Position numbers and translations under genes: made by a program. This document shows positions 1 to 7,973 of a DNA stretch of 64,000 nucleotides, one piece after another. Position 1 is the first letter of the stretch, and every line of letters begins with the position of its first letter. Location of the stretch: positions 421,629-485,628 of the forward strand of contig NZ_FNJR01000001.1 in the NCBI RefSeq assembly GCF_900104475.1, given 5' to 3'. The notes beneath the pieces are model-generated. The model was given only the letters and a program-made list of their open reading frames with translations, had not been told where the DNA came from and ran no database searches. This stretch comes from Actinopolyspora xinjiangensis. GTDB lineage: Bacteria; Actinomycetota; Actinomycetes; Mycobacteriales; Pseudonocardiaceae.

Positions 1-1
1 C

Positions 2-67
2 GGGGACTTCGCGGCGGAGACCTCCGAGTCCACACCGGAACGTCAGGGAGTGGGCGAGTCCGGCTGA
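2..67 (+). CDS. C-terminal fragment of an upstream gene
   Basis: An open frame enters from the window edge and ends at a TGA at 65-67, giving about 21 residues rich in Gly, Glu and Ser. This looks like the disordered tail of a longer protein. A hairpin follows at 104-131, as expected after a gene end. In related actinobacteria a helicase-associated protein often lies just upstream of the XPB gene, so this could be its end, but the fragment is too short to identify. Confidence 0.35.
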   Translation, partial: GDFAAETSESTPERQGVGESG

Positions 68-103
68 CCCGCCGGAGCTCTCCTGCCGCTGAACCGCCGG
101 TGG

Positions 104-131
104 GCCGGAGCTCTCGTGCGAGACCTCCGGC
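104..131. terminator. Hairpin between converging genes
   Basis: GCCGGAG (104-110) pairs with CTCCGGC (125-131), with further pairing inside the loop. It lies between the upstream gene end and the 3' end of the minus-strand gene at 202. There is no T tract, as is usual in high-GC actinobacteria. Confidence 0.45.
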
Positions 132-201
132 TCACCGGCTCGCGACCACACCGGTCACCACGTGGGGGGGCTCACGGGGTCATGACCGGCCCGCTCACCG
201 C

Positions 202-825
202 TCATCCCTGCTCGGCGAGATCCTTCATGCACACCGTGCGCGGGGGTTCCGGGTAGATCGCGTAGTACTCGCCCGGAGCACAGACGGAATCGTCGCTCTT
301 GTCGGCCACCTTCGTGACACGCCACGTGGCGTTCTCCGAGCCACAGTCGACCTTCGTGTCTAGGTACTTCTTCCCCTGGACCCACAGGCAGTCATCGGTG
401 GTCACGTCCATAACCATGCAGTAGGTGTCGCTGTCGACGGTCAGCACCTCGTAGGCGCGGTCTTCCGAGCACTTCGCGCCGCCCGTCAGGTGTTTGACGA
501 TCTCGTAGTCCGAGGCGTCGGAACCGCACTCGACCTTCTCCTCCTCGAAGTCGGTCAATCGCGCGTCGACCAGGTTCAGGCAGTCGCCCTTCTCGAAATC
601 AGGGCCGAAGTAGCCGGAGACGGCCTCGGTGATGTTCGAGCGGAGCGGACCGAAGGCGAACACCCCGGCCACCCCCAGCAGTACGGCCACTCCGAGCGTG
701 GTGAGCGTGACCACCAGCGACTTGCTGCGCCTGCCCCCTTCTCGTTCGGGGGCCGGTTGTTGCTCTTCCGCCCGCTCCTGTTCGGGCTGTTCGGCCGGGT
801 CCGGTGTTTGCGGTGGAGTAGTCAC
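202..825 (-). CDS. LppU-like single-pass membrane protein, cysteine-rich ectodomain
   Basis: Function unknown. The start chosen is the GTG at 825, preceded by GAAGAGGAC at good spacing; in-frame codons run back to 945 but lack a ribosome site. The 207-residue product has a Pro/Glu-rich cytoplasmic N-terminus (about 1-32), one membrane helix (about 35-58) and an exported C-terminal domain. The ectodomain holds eight cysteines spaced in pairs (GDC, VEC, AKC, TYC, DDC, VDC, SVC, TVC), consistent with disulfides. This architecture resembles the actinobacterial LppU/SCO3897 family, which has no established biochemical role. It stands alone on the minus strand, between an upstream plus-strand gene and the duplicated XPB leader. 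Confidence 0.7.
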   Translation of the reverse strand: MTTPPQTPDPAEQPEQERAEEQQPAPEREGGRRSKSLVVTLTTLGVAVLLGVAGVFAFGPLRSNITEAVSGYFGPDFEKGDCLNLVDARLTDFEEEKVECGSDASDYEIVKHLTGGAKCSEDRAYEVLTVDSDTYCMVMDVTTDDCLWVQGKKYLDTKVDCGSENATWRVTKVADKSDDSVCAPGEYYAIYPEPPRTVCMKDLAEQG

Positions 826-1104
826 GCCGTCCTCTTCGATAGCTTTCACTCGTTCGGACGAAAAACGTACTGGACCCAATGCCGTAGTTGGAGGGCTCAT
901 TCCGGCGAATCGGACGAGTGTTGCCGCAATGGAACCTCGCCGCAATCGGAGTTTTGCCCGGTCGGAAACGGTGCGTCCCGAGAGGTGGCGATACGTGTCG
1001 ACCCGACCGTCGCACGTGAAGGTGGATCCCCCTCGAGATCACCGCCGGGGACTTCGACAGCCGAGAACCGTGACGCGCGACACCGTGCCTCCCCCGCCAC
1101 CGCC

Positions 1105-1243
1105 GGTGGAATACTCGACGGGGTCCCGCCGTTTCCGGAACCGGCCGGACGTCCACCACCGCGCGGCCGGGTGGCGACGAACCCCGCACCAGCACCGATC
1201 CAGTTCAGCCGGGAGCAAGCACGTGACTGACGGACCGCTGATC
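1105..1243 (+). repeat. 139-bp direct repeat, outer copy (XPB leader duplication)
   Basis: Identical to 5267-5405 except for one substitution (G at 1165, A at 5327). It covers the leader, ribosome site (GGGAG), GTG start and first seven codons of the XPB helicase gene. The copies are 4162 bp apart in the same orientation and bracket the accessory island. Similarity falls away just upstream and stops abruptly downstream. Confidence 0.95.
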
Positions 1244-1323
1244 ACCCGGGATACCAACAACGACGCGCCTCGGGGGCGACCGAGTTAACTCCACCACACG
1301 GGTTCGGTTCACCTCATACAGCT

Positions 1324-1356
1324 ACCGCCGTCCCCACGTCGCGGCGGGACGGCGGT
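1324..1356 (-). terminator. Terminator hairpin after the CYTH gene
   Basis: A perfect 11-bp stem: ACCGCCGTCCC (1324-1334) with GGGACGGCGGT (1346-1356), and an 11-base loop. It is 56 bp past the stop of the minus-strand CYTH gene and just inside the outer repeat, so it would keep island transcription from leaving the island. Confidence 0.65.
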
Positions 1357-1412
1357 CGCGTTCGAGGTGTCCTGGTTGCCGCTCCGGTTGACAGCGCGGC
1401 AGTAGGGCGGTG

Positions 1413-1982
1413 TCAGGTGGGCACCGACGCCGTTCGCACCAGGTCTCGGTAGGGCTCGGTGACTACGCGGTTCCCCGTCACCCCCAACGCGGTTTCGATC
1501 TCCTCCAGAATCTCGGCTCCGGAGTCGTCCGTCCTCGTCACCTCCGTCTCCACGAACGAACCGACCGAGTCGACCGAGTCGATGGCGACAGCGACGTCCT
1601 CCCGCTCGGGATGGCGGTAGAGCACCCGTTCCTTCTTGACACACGCGAGTGTGCTCATACCGACGCACGACAGCAGTCTGTTCGCGGCCTCGGCCTGCTC
1701 GGGACCGGCGAGGCGCACATTGGTCTCCACCTTGGAAATGACATCCGTGACCGAGTGGGTCTCAGCGTCGGAGGCCGGTTTGTAGGTGATCTCGGCGAAG
1801 CCGTCCCGCTGCCGTACCCGTAGGCACTCGATCGTTTCCAGGTAATCGACGTGCTGAGGCGAGTAGTAGGTGTCCGTCTCCACGAACGTTCCCTCTCGTC
1901 GGTACCCCAACTCGACCAGCCGCTCCCGCAGTGACGACGCTTCGGACAGCTCGCGTTTGCGTTCCACTTCAACAGGACTCAT
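1413..1982 (-). CDS. CYTH-domain protein (class IV adenylate cyclase / triphosphatase family)
   Basis: The 189-residue protein is a single CYTH domain. It has the diagnostic ExExK motif at residues 5-9 (EVERK) and alternating charged strands typical of the triphosphate tunnel fold. Members hydrolyse or cyclise triphosphates (CyaB-type adenylate cyclase, thiamine triphosphatase, inorganic triphosphatase) with divalent metal, and the sequence alone does not choose among these. Its ATG overlaps the end of the methyltransferase gene by 14 bp, so the two are translationally coupled. A strong hairpin follows. It is the last gene of the two-gene minus-strand operon in the island. Confidence 0.8.
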   Translation of the reverse strand: MSPVEVERKRELSEASSLRERLVELGYRREGTFVETDTYYSPQHVDYLETIECLRVRQRDGFAEITYKPASDAETHSVTDVISKVETNVRLAGPEQAEAANRLLSCVGMSTLACVKKERVLYRHPEREDVAVAIDSVDSVGSFVETEVTRTDDSGAEILEEIETALGVTGNRVVTEPYRDLVRTASVPT

Positions 1983-3363
1983 AACCGAATGATCTCCGTG
2001 AGTTCATCGCCGTGTATATCCGCGCCAAGTTCTGCTTCCCGCAGACGTGCTGGATCGCTTCCATCGCTCGACGCAACGTGCTCTCGTCGGAACACGGTAC
2101 GTTCTGGAACAGCACCAGTTGCTTCGCGTCGACCAGTGGGGTCGCCAACCGCTTCCGCAAGAAGCGGTTGTAGTAGTTCCGATCCACTCGGGCGATATCA
2201 CCCGCTTGAACGGGCATCAGCACTGTCCGGGACTCCGAGTCCGCCGAGCTGACCGCGAACTCGGCCAACAGATCATCCAGCGTCATGTAGGCGTAGGACT
2301 CGCGTCCTTCTCTGGCCAACCACGAGGACCAGACTTGCGAACAGGATTCGTCCCCCTTCATAGCAGCGATGAGAAACTCGGTCAGAGCCACGTCAGTAAC
2401 TTCGTCCAAAATGTCACTGTCGATGGTGTAGTGATCCGCGTACACCTCGCTCATCGCCAACAACGAGACTTGCTGCGAATGGGACAACCAGTCCGTTCCG
2501 GTCAGCGTGTAGTGCACCCGCTTGTGGCCACGCTTGAAGTCCACCCAGTCGTGTGCCAGCTGCCCTTCCAGATAGGGTTTGAATCCCAGCACACCAGAAC
2601 GCCACACGTGGTCGCGCAAGGTGACGTAGTGACGTTGGATCTCCCGAAAAACTCCGACGGGAGCGACGATACTCGCGCATGAGTTCACGTCCAACTGGTC
2701 GATGGGCACGATCCGTGAGTTCTGACGAACCACCATGTCGTCCGCCGCGTGGTGGTACGGATGCGTCCCCTCTCGGAGGTAATGCGGAACGAACATCCGG
2801 ATAAACTGCAACCATGCCAATGAGTCGTAGGATTGAACGGTCCTGTCATGAAGCGATGGAGATTCCACCGCGTACACGTCCCGGTAGACGAAGTAACCGT
2901 GGTATCGCAACATCGTCGGCAGCGCTCGCATCACGGCATGGAGACCACTGTAGGCTCCGCTGTACGAGTAAACCTCATGCAGTAGAGCCGATGCGGAGAT
3001 GACGTCGACCGGTTCAGGAATAATGCTGTCGATGTCTTCCACCAACCCCCGTTTCAGCACGCAGCTCCCGCCTGCGCGGTTGAAATCATCGATCGATTGG
3101 GCCAGTGACCGCGACTCGACCCCGGGAGCCTCGATCAGGGTCAGCTGAAGAGCTTCGATGTCGTGGACGTCGAGCGCGGACGCCAGATAGGACACCGCCG
3201 CGCCGCCGCCAGGCCCGACTTCGACCGCCGTACGGCTCGACCGTTGAATACGGTCCAGAGCACGATGCAACAATAAACCCTTCTCATCACCGTGCGCATT
3301 GGTCGCCAGATCCAAATATTGAGCATTCGTTTTGCATTCACGAAAAAAGTTTTTCTGCAGCAT
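1969..3363 (-). CDS. Class I SAM-dependent methyltransferase-like protein
   Basis: About 464 residues from ATG 3363, preceded by TGAGGT; an ATG five codons earlier (3378) is possible but has no ribosome site. Around residues 45-65 the glycine-rich motif VEVGPGGG plus a following acidic strand matches motif I of class I methyltransferases. An Asp-Val-Ile-Ser-Ala strand (about 125) fits motif IV. The C-terminal half (about 250-464) has no domain I recognise. Substrate unknown. Codon use is less GC-biased than in neighbours and the upstream DNA is AT-richer, both signs of recent acquisition. It is the first gene of the operon with the CYTH gene and is divergent from the XRE regulator. Confidence 0.6.
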   Translation of the reverse strand: MLQKNFFRECKTNAQYLDLATNAHGDEKGLLLHRALDRIQRSSRTAVEVGPGGGAAVSYLASALDVHDIEALQLTLIEAPGVESRSLAQSIDDFNRAGGSCVLKRGLVEDIDSIIPEPVDVISASALLHEVYSYSGAYSGLHAVMRALPTMLRYHGYFVYRDVYAVESPSLHDRTVQSYDSLAWLQFIRMFVPHYLREGTHPYHHAADDMVVRQNSRIVPIDQLDVNSCASIVAPVGVFREIQRHYVTLRDHVWRSGVLGFKPYLEGQLAHDWVDFKRGHKRVHYTLTGTDWLSHSQQVSLLAMSEVYADHYTIDSDILDEVTDVALTEFLIAAMKGDESCSQVWSSWLAREGRESYAYMTLDDLLAEFAVSSADSESRTVLMPVQAGDIARVDRNYYNRFLRKRLATPLVDAKQLVLFQNVPCSDESTLRRAMEAIQHVCGKQNLARIYTAMNSRRSFGYESC

Positions 3364-3663
3364 CAGAACCTCAATCATAAAAATTTTCAGTCATGTTCGA
3401 CGACACCTCGAAGAATCACCCATTCCCCCTGAAGGAAAGCGGATCAACCACACAGCACAACTCACCCTATTCAGAAAAACAGGTCGCTACTTTTCATGTC
3501 GACACAACGCTCGCGGAAGCCACCGGATCGATCGATCCACAGCCACATGTACGATCACCAACAGGGCTCGCCATTCTTCTGTCACTGATTCCGACCTCGC
3601 ACTACTCCTCGCTCTCGCCGGCAGCATCGATACGACCACTTTCGAAAAACATCCACGAACAGC

Positions 3664-3682
3664 ACGACTATAAGATAGTCGT
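3664..3682. promoter_or_regulatory. Perfect inverted repeat, candidate operator
   Basis: ACGACTAT (3664-3671), spacer AAG, ATAGTCGT (3675-3682). This is a perfect 8-3-8 palindrome in the divergent intergenic region of the island and a reasonable binding site for the XRE regulator encoded next door. It overlaps TAAGAT, a possible -10 box for the plus strand. Confidence 0.45.
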
Positions 3683-3862
3683 ACAGCAAATCCGGAACCC
3701 TCGATCACTCCTCCCCAAGACAAACCATCATCCTCATTTGGCCACAAAAACACGGACACGACGGCCACCGTATCCATATTTCACTTTTTCCCGACACATC
3801 CCCCGAAAAACATGAAACAGTGCCTTGTCGATCTTCCACGAACAACCACTCCCTCGGTTCCA

Positions 3863-3878
3863 CCGATAAAACTATCGG
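3863..3878. promoter_or_regulatory. Second inverted repeat upstream of the XRE gene
   Basis: CCGATA (3863-3868), AAAC, TATCGG (3873-3878), a perfect 6-4-6 palindrome about 58 bp before the XRE start. Its half-site differs from that at 3664, so either it binds a different protein or only one of the two is real. Confidence 0.35.
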
Positions 3879-3936
3879 ACAATGACGGAAACAACCCCAA
3901 AAGTTTGTTGGGTAAGTCTTTCGGGGGGTCAGTATC

Positions 3937-5197
3937 ATGATGACTATGCGGTTTGACGACACAGCGAGCACGGGCGAACGAATCGCCTACTACCGACGTC
4001 GACGGGGATACAGCCAGGTGGTCCTGTCCGGCCTGCTGGGGCGTTCCGAGGAATGGCTGTCGCAGATCGAGCGCGGTGCGCGTGACGTCGACAGGCTGTC
4101 GACGATTCTTCAGATCGCCGAAGCGCTCCGGATAGAGCCGACAAAACTCTTGCCGGGTCCGTTCCAGTCACACCCCCGACAGACCAACAGCGGTACGCTC
4201 GGCACAGCACCCGACTTCGTGCCGGATATCGAAACGGCCATGTTGCGTTACGACGGCATGGCTTCGTTTCTCGGTGTTTCGGACCAAGAAGCGGTGGACA
4301 CGGCGGACCTCGAAAACCGGGTCTCGTTGGCCTTCGTCTGCTCACAGACCGAACAGTGGTCCCGCATGGCACCGCTGGGTTCCGGACATGATCGCTGACA
4401 GCTACCGAGCTGTCCGGCAGGCCGAGAGTGAGGAGCAGAAGCGTCGAGCGAAGCGACTCGAAGCACTGGTTTACCGCGTGACGAGCGGAATGCTCGACCG
4501 GCTCGGCGAAACGCGGTTGCCATGGATCGCGGCGGAGCGTTCGATGGCAGCGGCTGAGCACACCGGGGACCCGCTGCTGATCGCAGGCGGTGCGTGGCGG
4601 CTGGCTGTGGTCCTGCGCCACGCGGGGCGCTTGACCGAATCCACCGATGTGCCGATCACGGCGGCTGACGCCCTCCGTGCCAACGACGGGAAAGCCACAC
4701 CCGCGCAACTCAGCCTCTACGGATCGTTGATGTTGAAAGGAGCGATAGGTGCCGCCACGCTGAACGACCACTCAACAGCCCGTGATTACTTCCGAGAGGT
4801 CGAACACACGGCCGAGCGGATCGGCGAGGACAGAAATGACTTCTGGTTGGCGTTCGGGCCGACGAACGTGGCGATCCACCGCGTCTGGCTCTCGCTGGAA
4901 ATGGGTGACCCCGCACATGCCGTAGATCTCGCCGATGAAGTTCCCCTCGATCGGCTCCCTCCGGAACTGGCCGAACGCCGCACCTCACACCTGATCACGG
5001 TTGCCTGGGCGCACTACCTCCGACGCGAGCACCGGGAGGCACTGGACACGCTGAACCAAGCACGCGCGGCCGCACCGGAACAGTTGCTCTTCACGGGTCG
5101 GGTACACAGCATGCTGCGCGGGATGCTCAAGCACGAACGCCGATCCATCAAGGGTGATCTGCGGGAACTCTCCGAGTTCGTCGGCGTCGCCGCGTAA
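3937..5197 (+). pseudogene. XRE-family regulator with C-terminal repeat domain, split by a frameshift
   Basis: The first frame (3937-4398) encodes an N-terminal XRE helix-turn-helix (about residues 12-70; ER-AYYRRRRGYSQ, then EWLSQIERGARDVD) and continues in good coding sequence to ...SRMAPL at about 4377. It then reads six out-of-frame residues to a stop. The +1 frame resumes at GTT 4379 (VPDMIADSYRAVRQ) and runs to 5197 as a helical, TPR-like C-terminal domain typical of roughly 400-residue actinobacterial XRE regulators. Removing one G from the GGG at 4377-4379 rejoins them. This is either a real inactivating mutation, a programmed shift or a sequencing error. The gene diverges from the methyltransferase/CYTH operon and probably regulated it. 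Confidence 0.75.
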
Positions 5198-5266
5198 TTT
5201 TCGCGATACGAAAGGATGAGTGACAAACCAGGCACCGCATCCGCCTGCTCCTCCCCTCCTTCAGCG

Positions 5267-5405
5267 GGTGGAATACTCGACGGGGTCCCGCCGTTTCCGG
5301 AACCGGCCGGACGTCCACCACCGCGCAGCCGGGTGGCGACGAACCCCGCACCAGCACCGATCCAGTTCAGCCGGGAGCAAGCACGTGACTGACGGACCGC
5401 TGATC
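5267..5405 (+). repeat. 139-bp direct repeat, inner copy (functional XPB leader)
   Basis: Matches 1105-1243 at 138 of 139 positions. This copy runs directly into the intact helicase gene and supplies its ribosome site and GTG start. About 70 bp separate it from the end of the XRE gene. XPB now has island DNA upstream instead of its original promoter region. Confidence 0.95.
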
Positions 5406-7049
5406 GTCCAATCGGACAAGACCGTCCTGCTGGAGATCGACCACCCCGGGGCCGAGGAGGCCCGGACCGCGATCGCACCGTTCGCCGAGCTGGAACGAGC
5501 ACCGGAGCACGTCCACACCTACCGGGTGACACCACTGGCGCTGTGGAACGCGCGCGCCGCCGGGCACGACCCCGAACAGGTGGTCGACGCCCTGGTCAAC
5601 AACTCCCGTTACCCGGTCCCGCAGCCGCTGCTGGTCGACATCGTGGAGACGATGGGCCGCTACGGCAGGCTCGAGCTGTCCAACGACCCGGCGCACGGGC
5701 TGGTGCTGGTCGCGCGCGACCGAGCCGTACTCGAAGAGGTGCTGCGCAGCAAGAAGGTCAAACCCATGGTGGGGACGCGACTGGACGACGACACCGTGGT
5801 GGTCCACCCCAGCGAGCGCGGCAGGCTCAAGCAGACCCTGCTCAAGCTCGGCTGGCCCGCCGAGGACCTGGCCGGTTACGTGGACGGCGAGGCCCACCCG
5901 ATCTCGCTGGAGCAGCACGGCTGGCGGCTGCGCGACTACCAGCGGCAGGCCGTGGACTCCTTCTGGGCGGGCGGCTCGGGCGTCGTCGTGCTGCCCTGCG
6001 GCGCGGGCAAGACCCTGGTCGGCGCGGCCGCCATGGCCGAGGCCGGTGCCACCACCCTCATCCTGGTAACCAACACCGTCGCGGGCAGGCAGTGGAAACG
6101 GGAGCTGGTGGAACGGACCTCGCTGACCGAGGAGGAGATCGGCGAGTACTCCGGGGAGCAGAAGGAGATCCGCCCCGTCACCATCGCCACCTACCAGGTG
6201 ATCACCCGCAAGTCCAAGGGCGAGTACCAGCACCTCGACCTGTTCGACTCCAGGGACTGGGGGCTGATCGTCTACGACGAGGTGCACCTGCTGCCCGCCC
6301 CGGTGTTCCGGATGACAGCGGACCTGCAGTCCAGGCGTCGGCTCGGCCTGACCGCCACCCTGGTGCGCGAGGACGGGCGCGAGGGCGACGTGTTCTCGTT
6401 GATCGGCCCCAAGCGGTTCGACGCCCCGTGGAAGGAGATCGAGTCGCAGGGCTGGATCGCCCCCGCCGACTGCGCCGAGGTGCGGGTGACGCTGACCGAG
6501 AACGAGCGCATCGAGTACGCCACCGCCGAGGCCGAGGACCGCTACAAGGTGTGCGCGACGGCCCGGACCAAGTCCCCCGTGGTGCGCGCGATCCTGGACC
6601 AGCACCCCGACGAACCCGCGCTCGTGATCGGCGCCTACCTCGAACAGCTGCACGACCTGGGGCGGGAGCTCGACGCACCGATAATCGAGGGCTCGACCAG
6701 GAACCGGGAGCGGGAGGCCCTCTACGAGTCCTTCCGGCGCGGCGAGATCAACCGCCTGGTGGTCTCGAAGGTCGCCAACTTCTCGATCGACCTGCCGGAG
6801 GCTTCGGTTGCCGTGCAGGTGTCCGGTACGTTCGGCTCCCGACAGGAGGAGGCCCAGCGGCTGGGCAGGCTGCTGCGCCCGAAGGCGGAAGGGGGCCAGG
6901 CGCACTTCTACTCGGTGGTCGCCAGGGACACCCTGGACACCGACTACGCTGCACACCGGCAACGCTTCCTCACCGAGCAGGGCTATGCCTACCGGATAGT
7001 GGACTCCGAGGACCTGCTGGGACCCGCCGTCACCGACGCGGACGGTTGA
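5385..7049 (+). CDS. DNA repair helicase XPB (superfamily 2)
   Basis: A 554-residue 3'-5' DNA helicase/translocase of the bacterial XPB (ERCC3) family, known in mycobacteria as an ATP-dependent helicase linked to DNA repair. The GTG at 5385 has GGGAG upstream; longer frames read through the leader and are not believed. An N-terminal damage-recognition-like region (about 1-170) precedes the RecA-like core: Walker A PCGAGKT near residue 204, DEVH box (YDEVHLLP) near 297 and a C-terminal helicase domain ending with the motif VI-type QRLGRLLRPK. The leader is the one duplicated 4.2 kb upstream. A hairpin follows at 7094. Confidence 0.95.
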   Translation: MTDGPLIVQSDKTVLLEIDHPGAEEARTAIAPFAELERAPEHVHTYRVTPLALWNARAAGHDPEQVVDALVNNSRYPVPQPLLVDIVETMGRYGRLELSNDPAHGLVLVARDRAVLEEVLRSKKVKPMVGTRLDDDTVVVHPSERGRLKQTLLKLGWPAEDLAGYVDGEAHPISLEQHGWRLRDYQRQAVDSFWAGGSGVVVLPCGAGKTLVGAAAMAEAGATTLILVTNTVAGRQWKRELVERTSLTEEEIGEYSGEQKEIRPVTIATYQVITRKSKGEYQHLDLFDSRDWGLIVYDEVHLLPAPVFRMTADLQSRRRLGLTATLVREDGREGDVFSLIGPKRFDAPWKEIESQGWIAPADCAEVRVTLTENERIEYATAEAEDRYKVCATARTKSPVVRAILDQHPDEPALVIGAYLEQLHDLGRELDAPIIEGSTRNREREALYESFRRGEINRLVVSKVANFSIDLPEASVAVQVSGTFGSRQEEAQRLGRLLRPKAEGGQAHFYSVVARDTLDTDYAAHRQRFLTEQGYAYRIVDSEDLLGPAVTDADG

Positions 7050-7093
7050 GCGTCCCACCGAGGGCCTCGGTTCCCTCCGGGCACCGGCCGCGT

Positions 7094-7115
7094 CGCCGAA
7101 CCCACCGGTTCGGCG
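7094..7115 (+). terminator. Terminator hairpin after XPB
   Basis: CGCCGAACC (7094-7102), loop CACC, GGTTCGGCG (7107-7115). A perfect 9-bp stem 45 bp past the helicase stop. Confidence 0.6.
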
Positions 7116-7214
7116 CCCGACCGCGCGGAGGTCGCGGGCGGTCCGCGGTGGGCCGCTCCCGCCGCTGCGCCCACGGCAGACACCACCCGTACCGGACATC
7201 GCTGGAGGCCAGGA

Positions 7215-7811
7215 GTGAGCACCGGGAACAACGCGACGCCCTCGATAGGCGGGGCGCACCGGTTCGTCGGGTTGGCCGAGAACCTGGAACGCTACGCGGG
7301 AACGCCCTCCGAGGCGGAACCGCCGAACGTGCACGGCCCCGACCGCGGTTACGGACTGGTGTTCTTCCACCTCGACGAGTACCACCTCAGCTCGGTGATC
7401 AGCTCCGGACTGCGTTTCCAGCCGATCGGCGCCGAACCGGCCCAGGAACTCGCGTGCACGGTCTACCGGGAGCAGGCCGAGGCTGCCCGCTATCTGGTGG
7501 ACATCTCGGCGGAACTGCTGGTGAACAACGGCACACATCTGGTTCCGGACCAGATCGTGCCGAACGACAAACCACTTCTGGCGGGCACCGAGTTCCACGC
7601 GCTGCTCGCGGGCGGACACCCGCTGTTCCCGCCCGAGTTCACCAGGTTCACCGACGCGCAGGGCGTGGAACAGCTGCAGGTGTTCACGTTGCTGCCGGTG
7701 ACCCTGGGGGAGCTGAACTTCGCGCTCGACCGGGGGGTGGCCGCGCTGCGGCAGCAGTGGGCACGCTTCGAGGTCGACGTCTTCGACATCGGTAGGCCGA
7801 GCGTGGCCTGA
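7215..7811 (+). CDS. Suppressor-of-fused (SUFU) domain protein
   Basis: 198 residues from GTG 7215, with GGAGGCCAGGA as ribosome site. The pattern (an N-terminal Arg-Tyr, LVFFHLDEYHLSSVISSGLRF near residues 49-70, a central ELLVNNGTHLVPDQIVPNDKPL segment and LLPVTLGELNFAL near 165) matches bacterial SUFU-domain proteins. These are globular cytoplasmic proteins of unknown function, sometimes linked to toxin immunity. A related protein is encoded at 30178. No signal peptide or membrane helix. It stands between XPB and menC with its own ribosome site. Confidence 0.75.
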   Translation: MSTGNNATPSIGGAHRFVGLAENLERYAGTPSEAEPPNVHGPDRGYGLVFFHLDEYHLSSVISSGLRFQPIGAEPAQELACTVYREQAEAARYLVDISAELLVNNGTHLVPDQIVPNDKPLLAGTEFHALLAGGHPLFPPEFTRFTDAQGVEQLQVFTLLPVTLGELNFALDRGVAALRQQWARFEVDVFDIGRPSVA

Positions 7812-7973
7812 GCGCACCGCACGGGACCGTGTCGGCCGGTTCTCGCCGTGCTCGGGTGGCGGAACCTCTCGCGGACTCTCGCCCCGGTGAGGCCCGACAT
7901 CGAGTAGGTGGACGGTGTGGTCTTGCGAACGACCCCTGCCCCCGATTGGTACGCACGTGCCAGGATCGATGAC

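Larger units (their letters stand above)
826..1412. other. Intergenic region holding the outer copy of the XPB leader
   Basis: No gene seen. It contains the presumed promoter of the minus-strand gene ending at 202, the outer 139-bp direct repeat (1105-1243) and a hairpin terminator (1324-1356). From the GTG at 1223 the repeat keeps the first seven XPB codons, then reads into foreign sequence and stops at 1286-1288. This is the broken original start of the helicase gene, a 21-codon remnant. Confidence 0.6.
3364..3936. other. AT-rich divergent promoter region of the island
   Basis: No convincing gene. Base composition drops to roughly 50% GC by eye against about 70% in flanking DNA. It separates the minus-strand methyltransferase/CYTH operon from the plus-strand XRE regulator and carries two inverted repeats (3664-3682 and 3863-3878) that could be operators. 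Short open frames here have poor codon bias. Confidence 0.6.

Noticed and set aside
7853..7905. Possible further family A stem-loop upstream of menC
   Set aside because: It has the GGCGGAACCTCTCGCG end and a GACATCGAGTAGGT loop half, but the second half of the element is missing, so I do not count it as a full copy.
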